Assembly: GCF_963678635.1 (NCBI RefSeq)
Contig: NC_087064.1
Coordinates: forward strand, 83,071,847 to 83,135,846
Direction: 5' to 3'
Length of the DNA: 64,000 nt
Source of the DNA: Symsagittifera roscoffensis
Lineage: Eukaryota > Xenacoelomorpha > Acoela > Convolutidae
In this document: positions 53,171 through 63,892 of the stretch, one piece after another
How the letters are laid out: each line of letters begins with the position of its first letter
Numbering within the stretch: position 1 is the stretch's first letter
Notes under the pieces: generated by a model
Seen by the model: the letters and a program-made list of their open reading frames with translations, nothing else
The model's database searches: none
What the model was told of the DNA's origin: nothing
Program-made: the position numbers and the translations under genes

Positions 53171-54020
53171 TTAGTCATTCGGACTCGCTTTCTGTAGCTG
53201 TGTCCGTGCTTTCAAAATACTCGACCCATTTATCATCGTATTGGTTTCCAGTTTCAAGTTTGGTGAATAGTTTTCAAGTTTGGTGTCTGATGTTGACAGT
53301 TCTCGACTAATAATAACAGCGTGGTCATAATCTTTCAGCTGGAAGGCAGATTTCATCACGAGTTCTTTGCTGAGCATGTTTTCCATGTTCATAATAAGCG
53401 TGCGAGGGGTTGTCCGGTCTGGATCAATTCTGCCTATGCGCTAGATTTTACTCATTTTTTTGTCATCAATATTGAGGAAAACAAGTATTTTTTCAACTGC
53501 TTTGATGTCAGCTTGGAATTGCTCGTCGGGAGTCCCCGTGGTGTTTTGCGAACTCTTATGCGAACTCCAAGGTTGCTTGAAGATCGAACTAGTGGTGGCG
53601 TATCGATCTTTTTGCCGCTTTTCACTGCACCGAGTGATGCGGCGAAGTTCTGCGGCTTCGTTTTTTTCACCTCAATGAGTCCTTGTTTCACAGTTTCAAT
53701 CAGGGCATTTGATTTGGTAATAATCTCTGTTAGTGTCTTCATTTGGTTTTTGAGTTCAACTAGTTGGGTATCGATTTTAGTCAAATCGTTTTTTTGGTCA
53801 GTTTTTGGGTCTTGCTCTTTTTTGTTTACACATTAGTTGCAAATATTGAGGATGTTTGCTTTACACTTGATGAAAACGTCTAGGCTAATTTGATTAAAAT
53901 TAGTGCATTCCGGTGTCATGTGTAAAACTTTTTGACAAAATTAAAACACAAATCATTCTTTCTTGATTTTTTCTTGACAAGTGTAACACTTGTTTCCTCG
54001 ATTCGCCATTCTGATTTTGC
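53171..54020 (-). pseudogene. LINE L3: Cys/His, coiled-coil and RRM-like segment
   Basis: Frames 53,171-53,392 and 53,452-53,784. A small deletion near 53,550 (cggg to gcga) shifts the frame after NLGVRIRV, so the RRM-like part is lost. It also lacks ~45 bases near 53,262 relative to L2. Confidence 0.6.
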
Positions 54021-54419
54021 TTTACAGAATTTGGTTTAATCAGATTGTTACTTCAACTTATTTGTAGTGTCTTAACTAGGGGAATGATAGAATACACTCA
54101 ACGAGGTGGCTCCTCGCTAGAAGCCCTTTGGTTTTAAATATTCTACTTTTAAACTGCAGCAAAAAGAAAAACCAGTTGATTCCTCGAAAGGAGCCCTTCG
54201 GTTTCTGATTTACTACAAGGGGAGTATGTGCTTACTTTATCGACTGCCGAGGAATGATCTGCACTTGCAATCATTAGCTGAGGAGCACTCGTACACGTTT
54301 CACGTTTGGGTGTCCTTGCTGTTCGAGTTCGATCGAGTGATGTTCGTAAAAAAAATTTTCGTTTTTAGTATCACTCGAATTTGACTTATTCCCTTCTAGC
54401 TGAGGTGCACGCAGTCACG

Positions 54420-54953
54420 ATCGGAAATATGCGTTTCTGAATACAAGTGTTCGGCTAGCCCTCGGAAGTTCCAACGAGCTTCTTTTGATGCGTTTGCTAG
54501 TCTCTGGTTTACTGCTAGATGGCGAATCAACTCGTGGTCTTCAAAATTTTCGATATCAGTTTCGGGTGGGATTCCGGGGGTATACCGATTACGTACAACT
54601 TTTTCGCAACAGCTGTCAACGTGTTTGCAAGGCTTTCGATTCGCTCAATTACTTCCTGTGGAGTAGCCACAGAGGGATGGTATTCACTGTATAAGTCGTT
54701 TCCGCCGACAAATAAAACAATGATTTCGTATTTACCTTGTGGAGGGACAAATTGATATACGTTGTTTACAGTTGCTCCTGGTAGCGATAGGTGGATGATA
54801 TTCCCAAATGTCAGGTACCTGGCTTGGGAGTCTGCAATCAGGAGAGCTTTTTTGGGATGTTTCAACCAGGTGATATCTCATTGAAATTTTGTCTCTAAAA
54901 TCCCCCCATTGGAGGCCTTTCACACATGATTTTATACATTTCACATGAAACAC
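54420..54953 (-). pseudogene. LINE L3 ORF1: SGNH-esterase-like protein
   Basis: N-terminus from 54,953 (MFHVKCIKSCVKGLQWGDF), frame break, then 54,527-54,865 with ALLIADSQARYL and IVLFVGGNDLY. Same architecture as L2. Confidence 0.7.
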
Positions 54954-54969
54954 TCTATTTAATAAGTTT

Positions 54970-55038
54970 GAATCGATGGGATCGAAAGATCATTGAATTG
55001 ATGGGATCGAAAGATCATTGAATCGATGGGATCGAAAA
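54970..55038. repeat. 25-bp minisatellite upstream of ORF1, three copies
   Basis: Units at 54,970, 54,995 and 55,020; the second carries a C-to-T change. Confidence 0.9.
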
Positions 55039-56690
55039 AGGTTTCAAAAATTTTTTGCGGACATTTGTTTGGGAAAACACTACTTTGAAAAACTTTCAGC
55101 CTAATTTTCTGTTATCACTGCAGATTCAAGAACTTGAAATAATTATCGCTTTTATTTCTCTCATTTAAAATTTCAACGGGTTTGTGGATAAACCGGACTG
55201 TTCAATTGACTGAATTATGGTTTATCTTCAAACTGTTGTCATCAATTTGGGAAAATTTTCTTGACATCGCTTTATTCATGTTATCTGATCAACCAATCTT
55301 CTAACATTCGGTTCACTTCGTTGAAAGCATTTTTTGTTTCAGCTTTTTAATTTTTTGATTTATCCGGGACTCACATTTTTTTTATTTGTTCTCAACAACG
55401 GATCGATTTATTAGCTTTATTTCAGCCCGTAAGCACAAAACACCAGTTCCACTTTCAAATAATTAGAATGTTTTCATTCGTACAAAAGCCAAAACAACCT
55501 ATTTAATTTGTAGCTCATTTGATTTAAATTTTTTCAAATTTGCTAAAATTAGATATTGAGATTTGTAACTCGATGCTTTTATTGCATTATTATTGAAGAC
55601 TGAATCAAATCATGTAGCAAAATTTTTCGTTTGGGGTAATTATGCGCTTTCCGTATACATCATATCAAAAACTAGTAGTATCCGAATAAACTCTTCATGT
55701 TTTCATTTCACATTTATGCTTAACATAATGCAGCCAAAAATGAAAAACACAAAGTTGTGCAAAAAATGAAAGTAAAAACAAGGTATGAAGCATCAAAAAA
55801 ATTTCATAACGTGCAAGGAACCTTTCAAGGACTCGTAAAAACTATATAACAAATGAAGATCGCAGCCTTTTTGCACTAACACTTAGAATGGGACGATAAC
55901 ACCTCCTGAGTAACACGGACTTTTCCAGAATTTATGAGTGGTCATGAGCCATTTGTGATGCGTTAGAAAACAAAGATCCAGAAATAGCTGAAACGGAACA
56001 AACTCTGATTAATAGAAACATAATAACTGAGGGACAGAATATGATACTCTCGAAAACCCTGCCCTAAAACTATACCTGACGGCTTCAAAACTCATGAGTG
56101 TCAAAACAAAAAAATACCAACAATCCACCACTTTCTGCATATAGTGGAGGAGCAGCACCAGGCTCTGCAAAATCCCTCGAGAAACAAGCAGAGAAACTAA
56201 GCGAAAAATGGATTGAATCATAACCGGACACAATAATTTTATAAGAACCATAATAAGTTCTGCAATTCAGAGGACTACAATCCTGTTCCTCAGGGGGTGC
56301 AAAAAACATAAAATACATCCAACATAGACAATTCCATCTATGCTATAATCAAGGAGCGTAGATTCTATTTGACCATTCTCTAGATGCTTTAAGATCGACT
56401 TGATTTTGTGCCAGTCGGTCATATTTGGAAGTTTGAACTTGAGCAAAGTTTCTCGCGACAACTGAAAATATCAGAAAAATAAGATCAGAAGAACCCAACA
56501 ACAATCGCGGGAAAGTAGTCAAAAATAGCAGCGTGAAATTGCAATTCGCAATTGCCGATACATAATTCGAACGAGAGTAGAGCTGTCTTATTCTTAACAG
56601 AAGGCAGAGTGACCGCAAGTAAAGAAGAAAATAAATCAGAAGTGGACCAGAGTGAACCTTCGGTGGAAAGGTGGACAAACTAAGTTGCCC
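55039..56690 (-). other. LINE L3 5' region, extended, with an exon-like piece
   Basis: The left part matches the other LINE 5' regions. From about 56,255 to 56,690 it continues with sequence lacking in L1c and L2. On the minus strand an acceptor-like ttttctgatattttcag is followed at 56,462 by an open frame that includes LLKFKLPNMTDWHKIKSILK and ENGQIESTLLDYSIDGIVYV. This could be an exon of a host gene or of a LINE-associated transcript. The same piece recurs at 62,055-62,310. I cannot name it. Confidence 0.4.
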
Positions 56691-57279
56691 AATGGTCTAG
56701 ACCCAAAACTTGTTTCTCAAGCCAAAACTCATTGATTTAAAACTCCTCGAGTCAAACTTGATTACCAATTGTTCTAGAGTTACTTATTAATTTAATTACT
56801 CATTCTAGAGAGTACCCAATTTATATTTCTTGAGTTGTTTTATTTTTTTATGTTGAGGTAAGGAGAGTTTTAGGTTGATCCATCTGGAATGGATCAATGG
56901 TCCACTGTCTAATAAAAAGTAGCTATACGGATTGTTCCGACCCTGTTTTCAACGGCGTTTGCGTGTTTTAGGTATTTTGAGATCTAAGTATAGGGACGTT
57001 CTTATTTTCTAGAGTGGGAAGAGATTTTGGTAGCGGCCATTAAGCTGTAACAAAGGTTTTAGTCTCATGTCGCAAGTGAACCGAATTGGCTCCGACCGTT
57101 TGAGGTAGAAAAACACAGAGATAGTGTCCCTGACTCTTGAGCCAATGGTTTTAGGGCCTTTTTTTCTTTAGCCTCATATGTGGAAGGATGCCGGAATTGA
57201 AGTAGGCGACTGTTACATATAGTCATAAAACTTTGCCGAAGTATTTATAAAGCGTCGGTGTGGCCCTATAACGCCTGTG
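56691..57279. repeat. Duplicated non-coding block
   Basis: Nearly identical to 62,546-63,134 (5,855 bp further on). It includes TATTTATAAAGC near 57,242 shortly before the LTR-like TGTAAC start, which would suit a promoter. No ORF. Confidence 0.6.
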
Positions 57280-57840
57280 TGTAACATTCGCTCAAATACT
57301 ATAATTAGACGGAGCGTAAAAATGCACCTATTGACAACTGGGCGGCGTCAGTTACCTAAATTTTACTCGTTTTTTACCGTCTAGACCTAGCCAAATGATT
57401 TTCTGGTCTGTTTAGGGCTAAGTAAAAATTACCATTTTTAGGCCATCAGTCAAACGATTTTTGATCAGCTTTCGTTTGCATGTGAAGATAATCACATATC
57501 TGGTCTCGAATCACCAGACTACATAACTACCATTGAAAACACGGCTTGAATATCCTAGTTAAGAAGCGCCTTTTATACTGTTTTTGGTCTTTCCTGGTTT
57601 TTTTTTACTGTTTTTTGCACTTTTCTGTTTTCAAGTAAATTTGTTTTTAGCTTTTTCTTTGTTATACATTATTTTTCTTTGGTTTTACGTTTTCTCTTTA
57701 GTTGTTTGTGATCCCTGGGTTTTCCCTCCGACCCCCGGAATTGTCGATCTTAACTGAGTTAAAAAGCTAAATCGTACCAGACAGAGGGTCCGTACATTCC
57801 GTCTAATACAATGCAGGAGATTAAGGCCTCCAATTTGGGC
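57280..57840. repeat. Chimeric LTR-like unit
   Basis: Starts TGTAACATTCGC like the inverted LTR and follows it for about 270 bases (gacggagcgta... to cttgaatatcctagtt). It then changes to unrelated sequence (aagaagcgccttttatactg... to gggttttccctccgac). A related LTR family or a recombinant is likely. The same unit starts at 63,135. Confidence 0.6.
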
Positions 57841-58037
57841 CTCTAATTCGGAGCGGAGGGTTCGTCGCTAAAACGTTTGCTGGTCATGGGGGTCTTGCTT
57901 TTAACAGGCCCACCCAGGGCGACGAACTCTCTAACTCGGGCATACGCCCGGAGTGGAGGGTTCATCGCTGAAAGGTTTGTTGATCGTGATGGTCTTGACT
58001 TTAACAGGCCCACCCAGGAGCGCCATAAAAACGTCTC
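57841..58037. repeat. ~98-bp direct repeat next to the LTR
   Basis: Two units with ggagcggagggttcgtcgct and ggagtggagggttcatcgct, each ending in aacaggcccacccagg. Repeated at about 63,706-63,892. Confidence 0.8.
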
Positions 58038-58837
58038 TGTAACATTTGCCCGGTCATCACAGTGGCGGAGCGTAGAAAAAGTTCTTATTGACAACTGGCA
58101 CGCGTCAGTTACCTTAGTTCTACTCGTTTTTAACCGTCTAGACCTAGCCAGTTGATTTTCTGGTCATTTTAGTGCTAAGTAAAAGTTACCATTTTTAGTC
58201 CACCAGTCAAACGACTTTTGATCAGCTTTCGTTTGCAAGCAAAGATAATCACATATCTGGGTTTCGGATCCCCAGACTACATAACTAACATTGAAAACAC
58301 GGCTTGAATATCCTAGTTTGCTATGTTTTTAGTGACAGTTATATACTAAATCTATTGGAGATGGATTGACCCTTTCCTCTTCCTAGCTACTCATCCTCTA
58401 AAACAACAAACAATCTTTGGGTTTATTTATTGCAGTCTCTCAACATACAAAAGTCTCTGGGCATGTGAGGTTACTGATCCTTCCGGCTATCCCACTGAAG
58501 CCTCAATTCTTCTTATCAGTTTTCGCTATACGTCATATTGTGAGTGATCGTCACGATAAGAGACTTCGTATTTTCTTTTGTTTTTTCTTGACCATTTTTT
58601 ATTTGTTAATTCGGGTGTTCTGTTTTTTTGTCAGTTTTTTTGCCAAATATGGCCACTTTCTGTATTTCTCAAAAATATTCCGTCGCAATTCGAATTTTTA
58701 AAAGTTTACTTCGAGAACATTCCGACCCTCCTTTTCGTGATTAGTTTGTGATTAACAACGCTCTTGTTCTTTTTCTTGCTCGTCGGAGGATTCGGCTGTG
58801 TCAACCCGGCGGAAAAATGGCACACACTCCCCGGACA
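58038..58837 (-). repeat. LTR of a second Ty3-like copy (minus orientation)
   Basis: On the plus strand it runs from TGTAACATTTGCCC to ACTCCCCGGACA, the mirror of the 3' LTR at 14,587-15,654. It is shorter because it lacks the internal duplication of that LTR. On its inner side lies the same 3' untranslated region and the end of the large unrecognised ORF. Confidence 0.65.
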
Positions 58838-59404
58838 GTCCCCTTCAATGTCACCATTGAACGCATAACCCCGAGTTATCTTCAATTGGTGATCCAGTCC
58901 TCTATGAACAACTTTACAAATCGCATTAGAAAATTGAAACTTATCTACTCCACCTCAACTCACCGCGTGTACTAAATTTCACTGCCTTTCATTATTTTCA
59001 CAAAATTTGCACTATGAGGAGTGTCCTAGATTTAAAAAAAATTTCTGACTACTTACGTCATTTCTCCATAACATTTCTTCTCGCTCTTGCAGATTAAGAA
59101 GTTGGCACGTGGCACAGCCACGCACCCGTTAAAATTAACTTAACATCACTCACCAAGTATAATCATTCATTTATGCTGTTGCCCTCAAAATCTCAAAATT
59201 AAAACTACACAGGTTAAAAATTTCAGTCAGGTTTAAATAGGTAAATATACTATGTCCTATATATAAACAACATCAACTAAAGTTTTCATTGTTTTTTAAC
59301 AATTGCAACAACTCTCAACAGTTTTTTAACAATAACAAGGTCTGTTCTAATCAAAGACTCGCAAAACAGAAAAATTGAAAATTTCAAAAATCAATCTTGG
59401 TTGA
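58838..59404 (-). other. 3' untranslated part of the second Ty3-like copy
   Basis: Matches 13,550-14,586 without the inverted arm, so it shows the ancestral order. It lacks ~100 bases that correspond to 13,843-13,940. Confidence 0.7.
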
Positions 59405-59732
59405 TTAGTTCAAGTTTTCAAACACAATGACAATCAAGTTTTCATTTCTCTCCAAATTTCCTCTGCGTCTCTTCTTCAATCCTATTTCCATCGCTTCTTG
59501 TTCCTTTTCTCCCTTCTCACAGTCACCAGGGACTTTCTGTAGCATGTCCACAGAGTTTCGGGCCGTAACCCAGCTTTCCTGCTCAAGCAACCTCTGTTTG
59601 CAAAACATCCCAGCTACTCTCTTCACCGCGGTGGTCACAGCGTTCCTATGAGTCAGGAATGCTCTCTTATAGGCTCCCGGTCCTATTTCCAGCTGGAAAG
59701 ATCGATAGGTTTCCGTGTTTTGGAACATATGA
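59405..59732 (-). pseudogene. C-terminal end of the large LTR-element ORF, second copy
   Basis: On the minus strand NTETYRSFQLEIGPGAYKRA, FLTHRNAVTTAVKRVAG and RLLEQESWVTARNSVDMLQK match the end of the ORF at 13,190-13,540. It lacks ~90 bases in the middle (after VAG). Its C-terminus is longer and ends in a basic part (GLKKRRRGNLERNE). It is cut at about 59,732, where LINE sequence begins at a shared CATATG. Confidence 0.75.
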
Positions 59733-60101
59733 CAAAAATAACACACAAGTTGTTCTTTCTTGATTTTTCTTGACAAGTGTAACACTTGTTTCCTCGATTC
59801 GCCATTCTGATTTTGCTTTACAGAATTTGGTGATATCAGATTGTTACTTCAACTTATTTGTAGTGTCTTAATTAGGGGATTGATAGAATACACTCAACCA
59901 GGTGGCTCCTCGCTAGAAGCCCTTTGGTTTAGTTTCTACTTTTAAACTGCAGCAAAAAAAACCAGTTGATTCCTCAAAAGGAGCCCTTTGGTTTCTGATT
60001 TACTACAAGGGGAGTATGTGCTTACTTTATCGACTGCCGAGGAATGATCCGCACTTGCAATCACTAGCTGAGGAGCACTCGTACACGTTTGGGTGTCCGT
60101 G

Positions 60102-60735
60102 CTATTCGAGTTCGATCGAGTAATGTTTGTAAAAAAATTTCGTTTCTAGTATCAATCGAATTTGACTTATTCCCTTCTCGCTGTGGTGCACGCATTCACG
60201 ATCGGAAATATGCGTTTCTGAATACAAGTGTTCGGCTAGCCCTCGGAAGTTCCAACGAGCTTCTTTTGATGCGTTTGCTAGTCCCTGGTTTACTGCTAGA
60301 TGGCAAATCAACTCGTGGTCTTCAAAATTTTCGATTTCAGTTTCGGGTGGGATTCGGGGGTATCCCGATTACGTACAACTTTTTCGCAACAGTTGTCAAC
60401 GTGTTTGCAAGGCTCTCGATTCGCTCAAATACTTCCTGTGGAGTAGCCACAGAGGGATGGTATACACTGTATAAGTCGTTTCCACCGACAAATAAAACAA
60501 TGATTTTGTGTTTACCTTGTGGAGAGACAAATTGATATACGTTCTTTACAGTTGCTCCTGGTAGCAATAGGATGTTGATATTCCCATATAAAAGGTACCT
60601 GGCTTGAGTGTCTGCAATCAGGAGAGCTTTCTTTGGGGATGTTTTAAACAGGTGATATCTCATTGAAATCTTGTCTCTAAAATCCCCCCATTGGAGGTCT
60701 TCCACGCAAGATTTTGTACATTTCACATGAAACAC
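60102..60735 (-). pseudogene. LINE L4 ORF1: best-preserved SGNH-esterase-like protein
   Basis: A 132-residue frame (60,337-60,735) is continuous from MFHVKCTKSCVEDLQWGDF through KKALLIADTQARYLLYG (block I) and KIIVLFVGGNDLYS (block III). One missing C near 60,356 shifts the frame. The second frame (60,102-60,311) gives AEHLYSETHISDRECVHHSEKG, where Asp and His of DRECVHH fit block V. So Asn, Asp and His are retained, while the nucleophile is in ADT, where other copies have ADS. Thr for Ser suggests a dead or altered active site in this copy. Confidence 0.7.
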
Positions 60736-60751
60736 ACTATTTAATAAGTTT

Positions 60752-60795
60752 GAATCAATGGGATCGAAAGATCATTGAATCGATGAGATCGAAAG
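60752..60795. repeat. 25-bp minisatellite upstream of ORF1, two copies
   Basis: Units at 60,752 and 60,777. Confidence 0.9.
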
Positions 60796-62545
60796 AGGTA
60801 TCAAAAATTTTTTGCGGAAATTTGTTTGGGAAAGCACTACTTTAAAAAACTTTCAGCCTAATTTTGTGCTATCACTACAGATTCAAGAACTTGAGCTAAT
60901 TATCGCTTTCATTTCTCTCATGTAAAAATTCAACGGGTTTGTGGATAAACTGGACTGTTCAACTGACTGAATTATGGTTTATCTTCAATTTGTTATCACA
61001 AATTTGGGAAAACTTTCTTGACATCACTTTATTCATGTTATCTGATCAACCATTCTTCTAACATTCGGTTCACTTCGTTGAACGCATTTTTGTTTCAGCT
61101 TCTTGATATTCTGATTTATCCGGGACTTACATTTTTTATTTTTTTGTTCTCAACAACGGATCGATTTCTTAGCTTTATTTCAGCCCGTAAGCACAAAACA
61201 CCAGTTCCACTTTCAAATAATTAGAATGTTTTCGTTCGTACAAAAACCAAAACAACCTATTTAGTTTGTAGCTTATTTGATTTAAATTTTTTCAAATTTG
61301 TTAAAACTAGATATTGAGATTTGTAACTCGATGCTTTTATTGCATTATTATTGAAGACTGACTCAAAATATGTAGCAAAATTTTTCGTTTCGGGTAATTA
61401 TGCGCTTTGGGTTTACATCATACCAAAAACTAGTGGTATCCGAATAATTTTTTTTATGTTTTCATTTCACATTTAAGCTTAACATAATGCAGCCAAAAAT
61501 GAAAAACACAAAGTGCAAAAAATGAAATTAAAAACAAGGTATGAAGCATCAAAAAAGTTTCATAACGTGCAAGGAACCTTTCAAGGACTCGTAAAAACTA
61601 TATAACAAATAAAGATCGCAGCTTTTTTGCACTAACACTTAGAATGGGACGATAACACCTCCTGAGTAACACGGACTTTTCCAGAATTTATGAGTGGTCA
61701 TGAGCCATTTATGATCCGTTAGAAAACAAAGATCCAGAAATAGCTGAAACGGAACAAACTCTGATTAATAGAAACATAAAAACTGAGGGACAGAATATGA
61801 TACTCTCGCAAACCCTGCCCTAAAACTATACCTGACGGCTTCAAAACTCATGAGTGTCAAAACAAAAAAATACCAACAAAGGAATCTGGATGTGGAACAG
61901 AGCACCTTTGTTCCACTACTTTCTGCATATAGTGGAGGAGCAGCACCAGGCTCTGCAAAATCCTTCCAGAAACAAGCAGAGAAACTAAGCGAAAAATGGA
62001 TTGAATCATAACCGGACACAATAATTTTATAAGAACCATAATAAGTTCTGCAATTCAGAGGACTACAATCCTGTTCCTCAGGTGGTGCAAAAAACATAAA
62101 ATACATCCAACATAGACAATTCCATCTATGCTATTATCAAGGAGCGTAGATTCTATTTGACCATTCTCTGGATGCTTTAAGATCAACTTGATTTTGTGCC
62201 AGTCGGTCATATTTGGAAGTTTGACCTTGAGCAACGCAAAAGACATGATTTTGGGGTGAAATGAATTTTTTCAAAAAATCGAATTGAGCATGTCATGCTC
62301 AAGTTTCTCGCGACAACTGAAAATATCAGAAAAATAAGATCAGAAGAATCCAACAACAATGTCGGGAAAGTAGTCAAAAATAGCAGCGGGAAATTGCTAT
62401 TCGCAATTGCCGATACATAATTCGAACGAGAGTAGAGCTGTTTTATTCTTAACAGAAGGCAGAGTGATCGCAAGTAAAGAAGAAAATAAATCAGAAGTGG
62501 ACCAGAGTGAACCTTCGGTGGAAAGGTGGACAACCTAAGTTGCCC
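60796..62545 (-). other. LINE L4 5' region, extended copy
   Basis: Matches 55,039-56,690. It carries a private ~60-bp insertion near 62,236-62,302 containing the near-palindrome ttgagcatgtcatgctcaa (62,284-62,302). It keeps the ~35 bp that L3 lost. The exon-like frame is at 62,055-62,246. Confidence 0.55.
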
Positions 62546-63892
62546 AATGGTCTAGACCCAAAACTTATTTCTCAAGCCAAAACTCATTGATTTAAAACTC
62601 CTCGAGTCAAACTTGATTACCAATTGTTCTAGAGTTAAATATTAATTTAATTACTCATTCTAGAGAGTACCCAATTTATATTTCTTGAGTTGTTTTATTT
62701 TTTTATGTTGAGGTAAGGAGAGTTTTAGGTTGATCCATCTGGAATGGATCAATGGTCCACTGTCTAATAAAAAGTAGCTATACGGATTGTTCCGACCCTG
62801 TTTTCAACGGCGTTTGCGTGTTTTAGGTATTTTGAGATCTAAGTATAGGGACGTTCTTATTTTCTAGAGTGGGAAGAGATTTTGGTAGCGGCCATTAAGC
62901 TGTAACAAAGGTTTTAGTCTCATGTCGCAAGTGAACCGAATTGGCTCCGACCGTTTGAGGTAGAAAAACACAGAGATAGTGTCCCTGACTCTTGAGCCAA
63001 TGGTTTTAGGGCCTTTTTTTCTTTAGCCTCATATGTGGAAGGATGCCGGAATTGAAGTAGGCGACTGTTACATATAGTCATAAAACTTTGCCGAAGTATT
63101 TATAAAGCGTCGGTGTGGCCCTATAACGCCTGTGTGTAACATTCGCTCAAATACTATAATTAGACGGAGCGTAAAAATGCACCTATTGACAACTGGGCGG
63201 CGTCAGTTACCTAAATTTTACTCGTTTTTCACCGTCTAGACCTAGCCAAATGATTTTCTGGTCTGTTTAGGGCTAAGTAAAAATTACAATTTTTAGGCCA
63301 TCAGTCAAACGATTTTTGATCAGCTTTCGTTTGGATGCAAAGATAATCACATATCTGGGTCTCGGATCACCAGACTTCATAACTACCATTGAAAACACGG
63401 CTTGAATATCCTAGTTAGGAAGCGCCTTTTATACTGTTTTTTCGTCTTTCCTGGGTTTTTTTTATGTTTTTTGCACTTTTCTGTTTTCAAGTAAATTTTT
63501 TTTTAGCTTTTTCTTTGTTATACATTATTTTTCTTTGGTTTTACGCTTTTTCTTTAGTTGTTTGTGATCCCCGGGTTTTCCCTCCGACCTCCGGAATTTT
63601 CGGTCTTAACTGAGTTAAAAAGCTAAATCGTACCAGACAGAGGGTCCGTACATTCCGTCTAATACAATGCAGGTCATTAGGGCCTCCAATTTGGGCCTCT
63701 AATTCGGAGCGGAGGGTTCGTCGCTGAAACGTTTCCTGGTCATGAGTGTCTTGCTTTTAACAGGCCCACCCAGGGCGACGAGTTCTCTAACTCGGGCATA
63801 AGCCCGAAGCGGAGGTCTCATCGCTGAAACGTTTGTTGATCGTGATGATCTCGACTTTAACAGGCCCACCCAGGAGCGCCATAAAACGTCTC
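62546..63892. repeat. Second copy of the 56.7-58.0 kb block
   Basis: Contains the non-coding block, the chimeric LTR-like unit from 63,135 and the ~98-bp direct repeat, all 5,855 bp to the right of their first copies and with few differences. Confidence 0.85.

Larger units (their letters stand above)
49267..56690 (-). mobile_element. LINE copy L3 with preceding ORF2 fragment
   Basis: 49,267-49,745 is the ORF2 fragment; 49,746-50,480 the 3' UTR; then reverse transcriptase, endonuclease, coiled-coil, ORF1 and a 5' region. Its 5' region runs further than in L1c and L2 (to about 56,690), so it may show the original 5' end of the family. A deletion of ~35 bp at about 56,124 is private to this copy. 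Confidence 0.8.
59733..62530 (-). mobile_element. LINE copy L4, 5' part only
   Basis: A remnant of the Cys/His segment, ORF1, a two-unit 25-bp array and the 5' region. Endonuclease and polymerase are lacking because the LTR-element fragment joins at 59,732. Confidence 0.8.

Noticed and set aside
59427-59651. 74-residue plus-strand frame starting MTIKFSFLSKFPLRLFF, looking like a signal peptide
   Set aside because: It is the antisense of the LTR-element ORF end, which is supported by the second copy at 13.2-13.5 kb.
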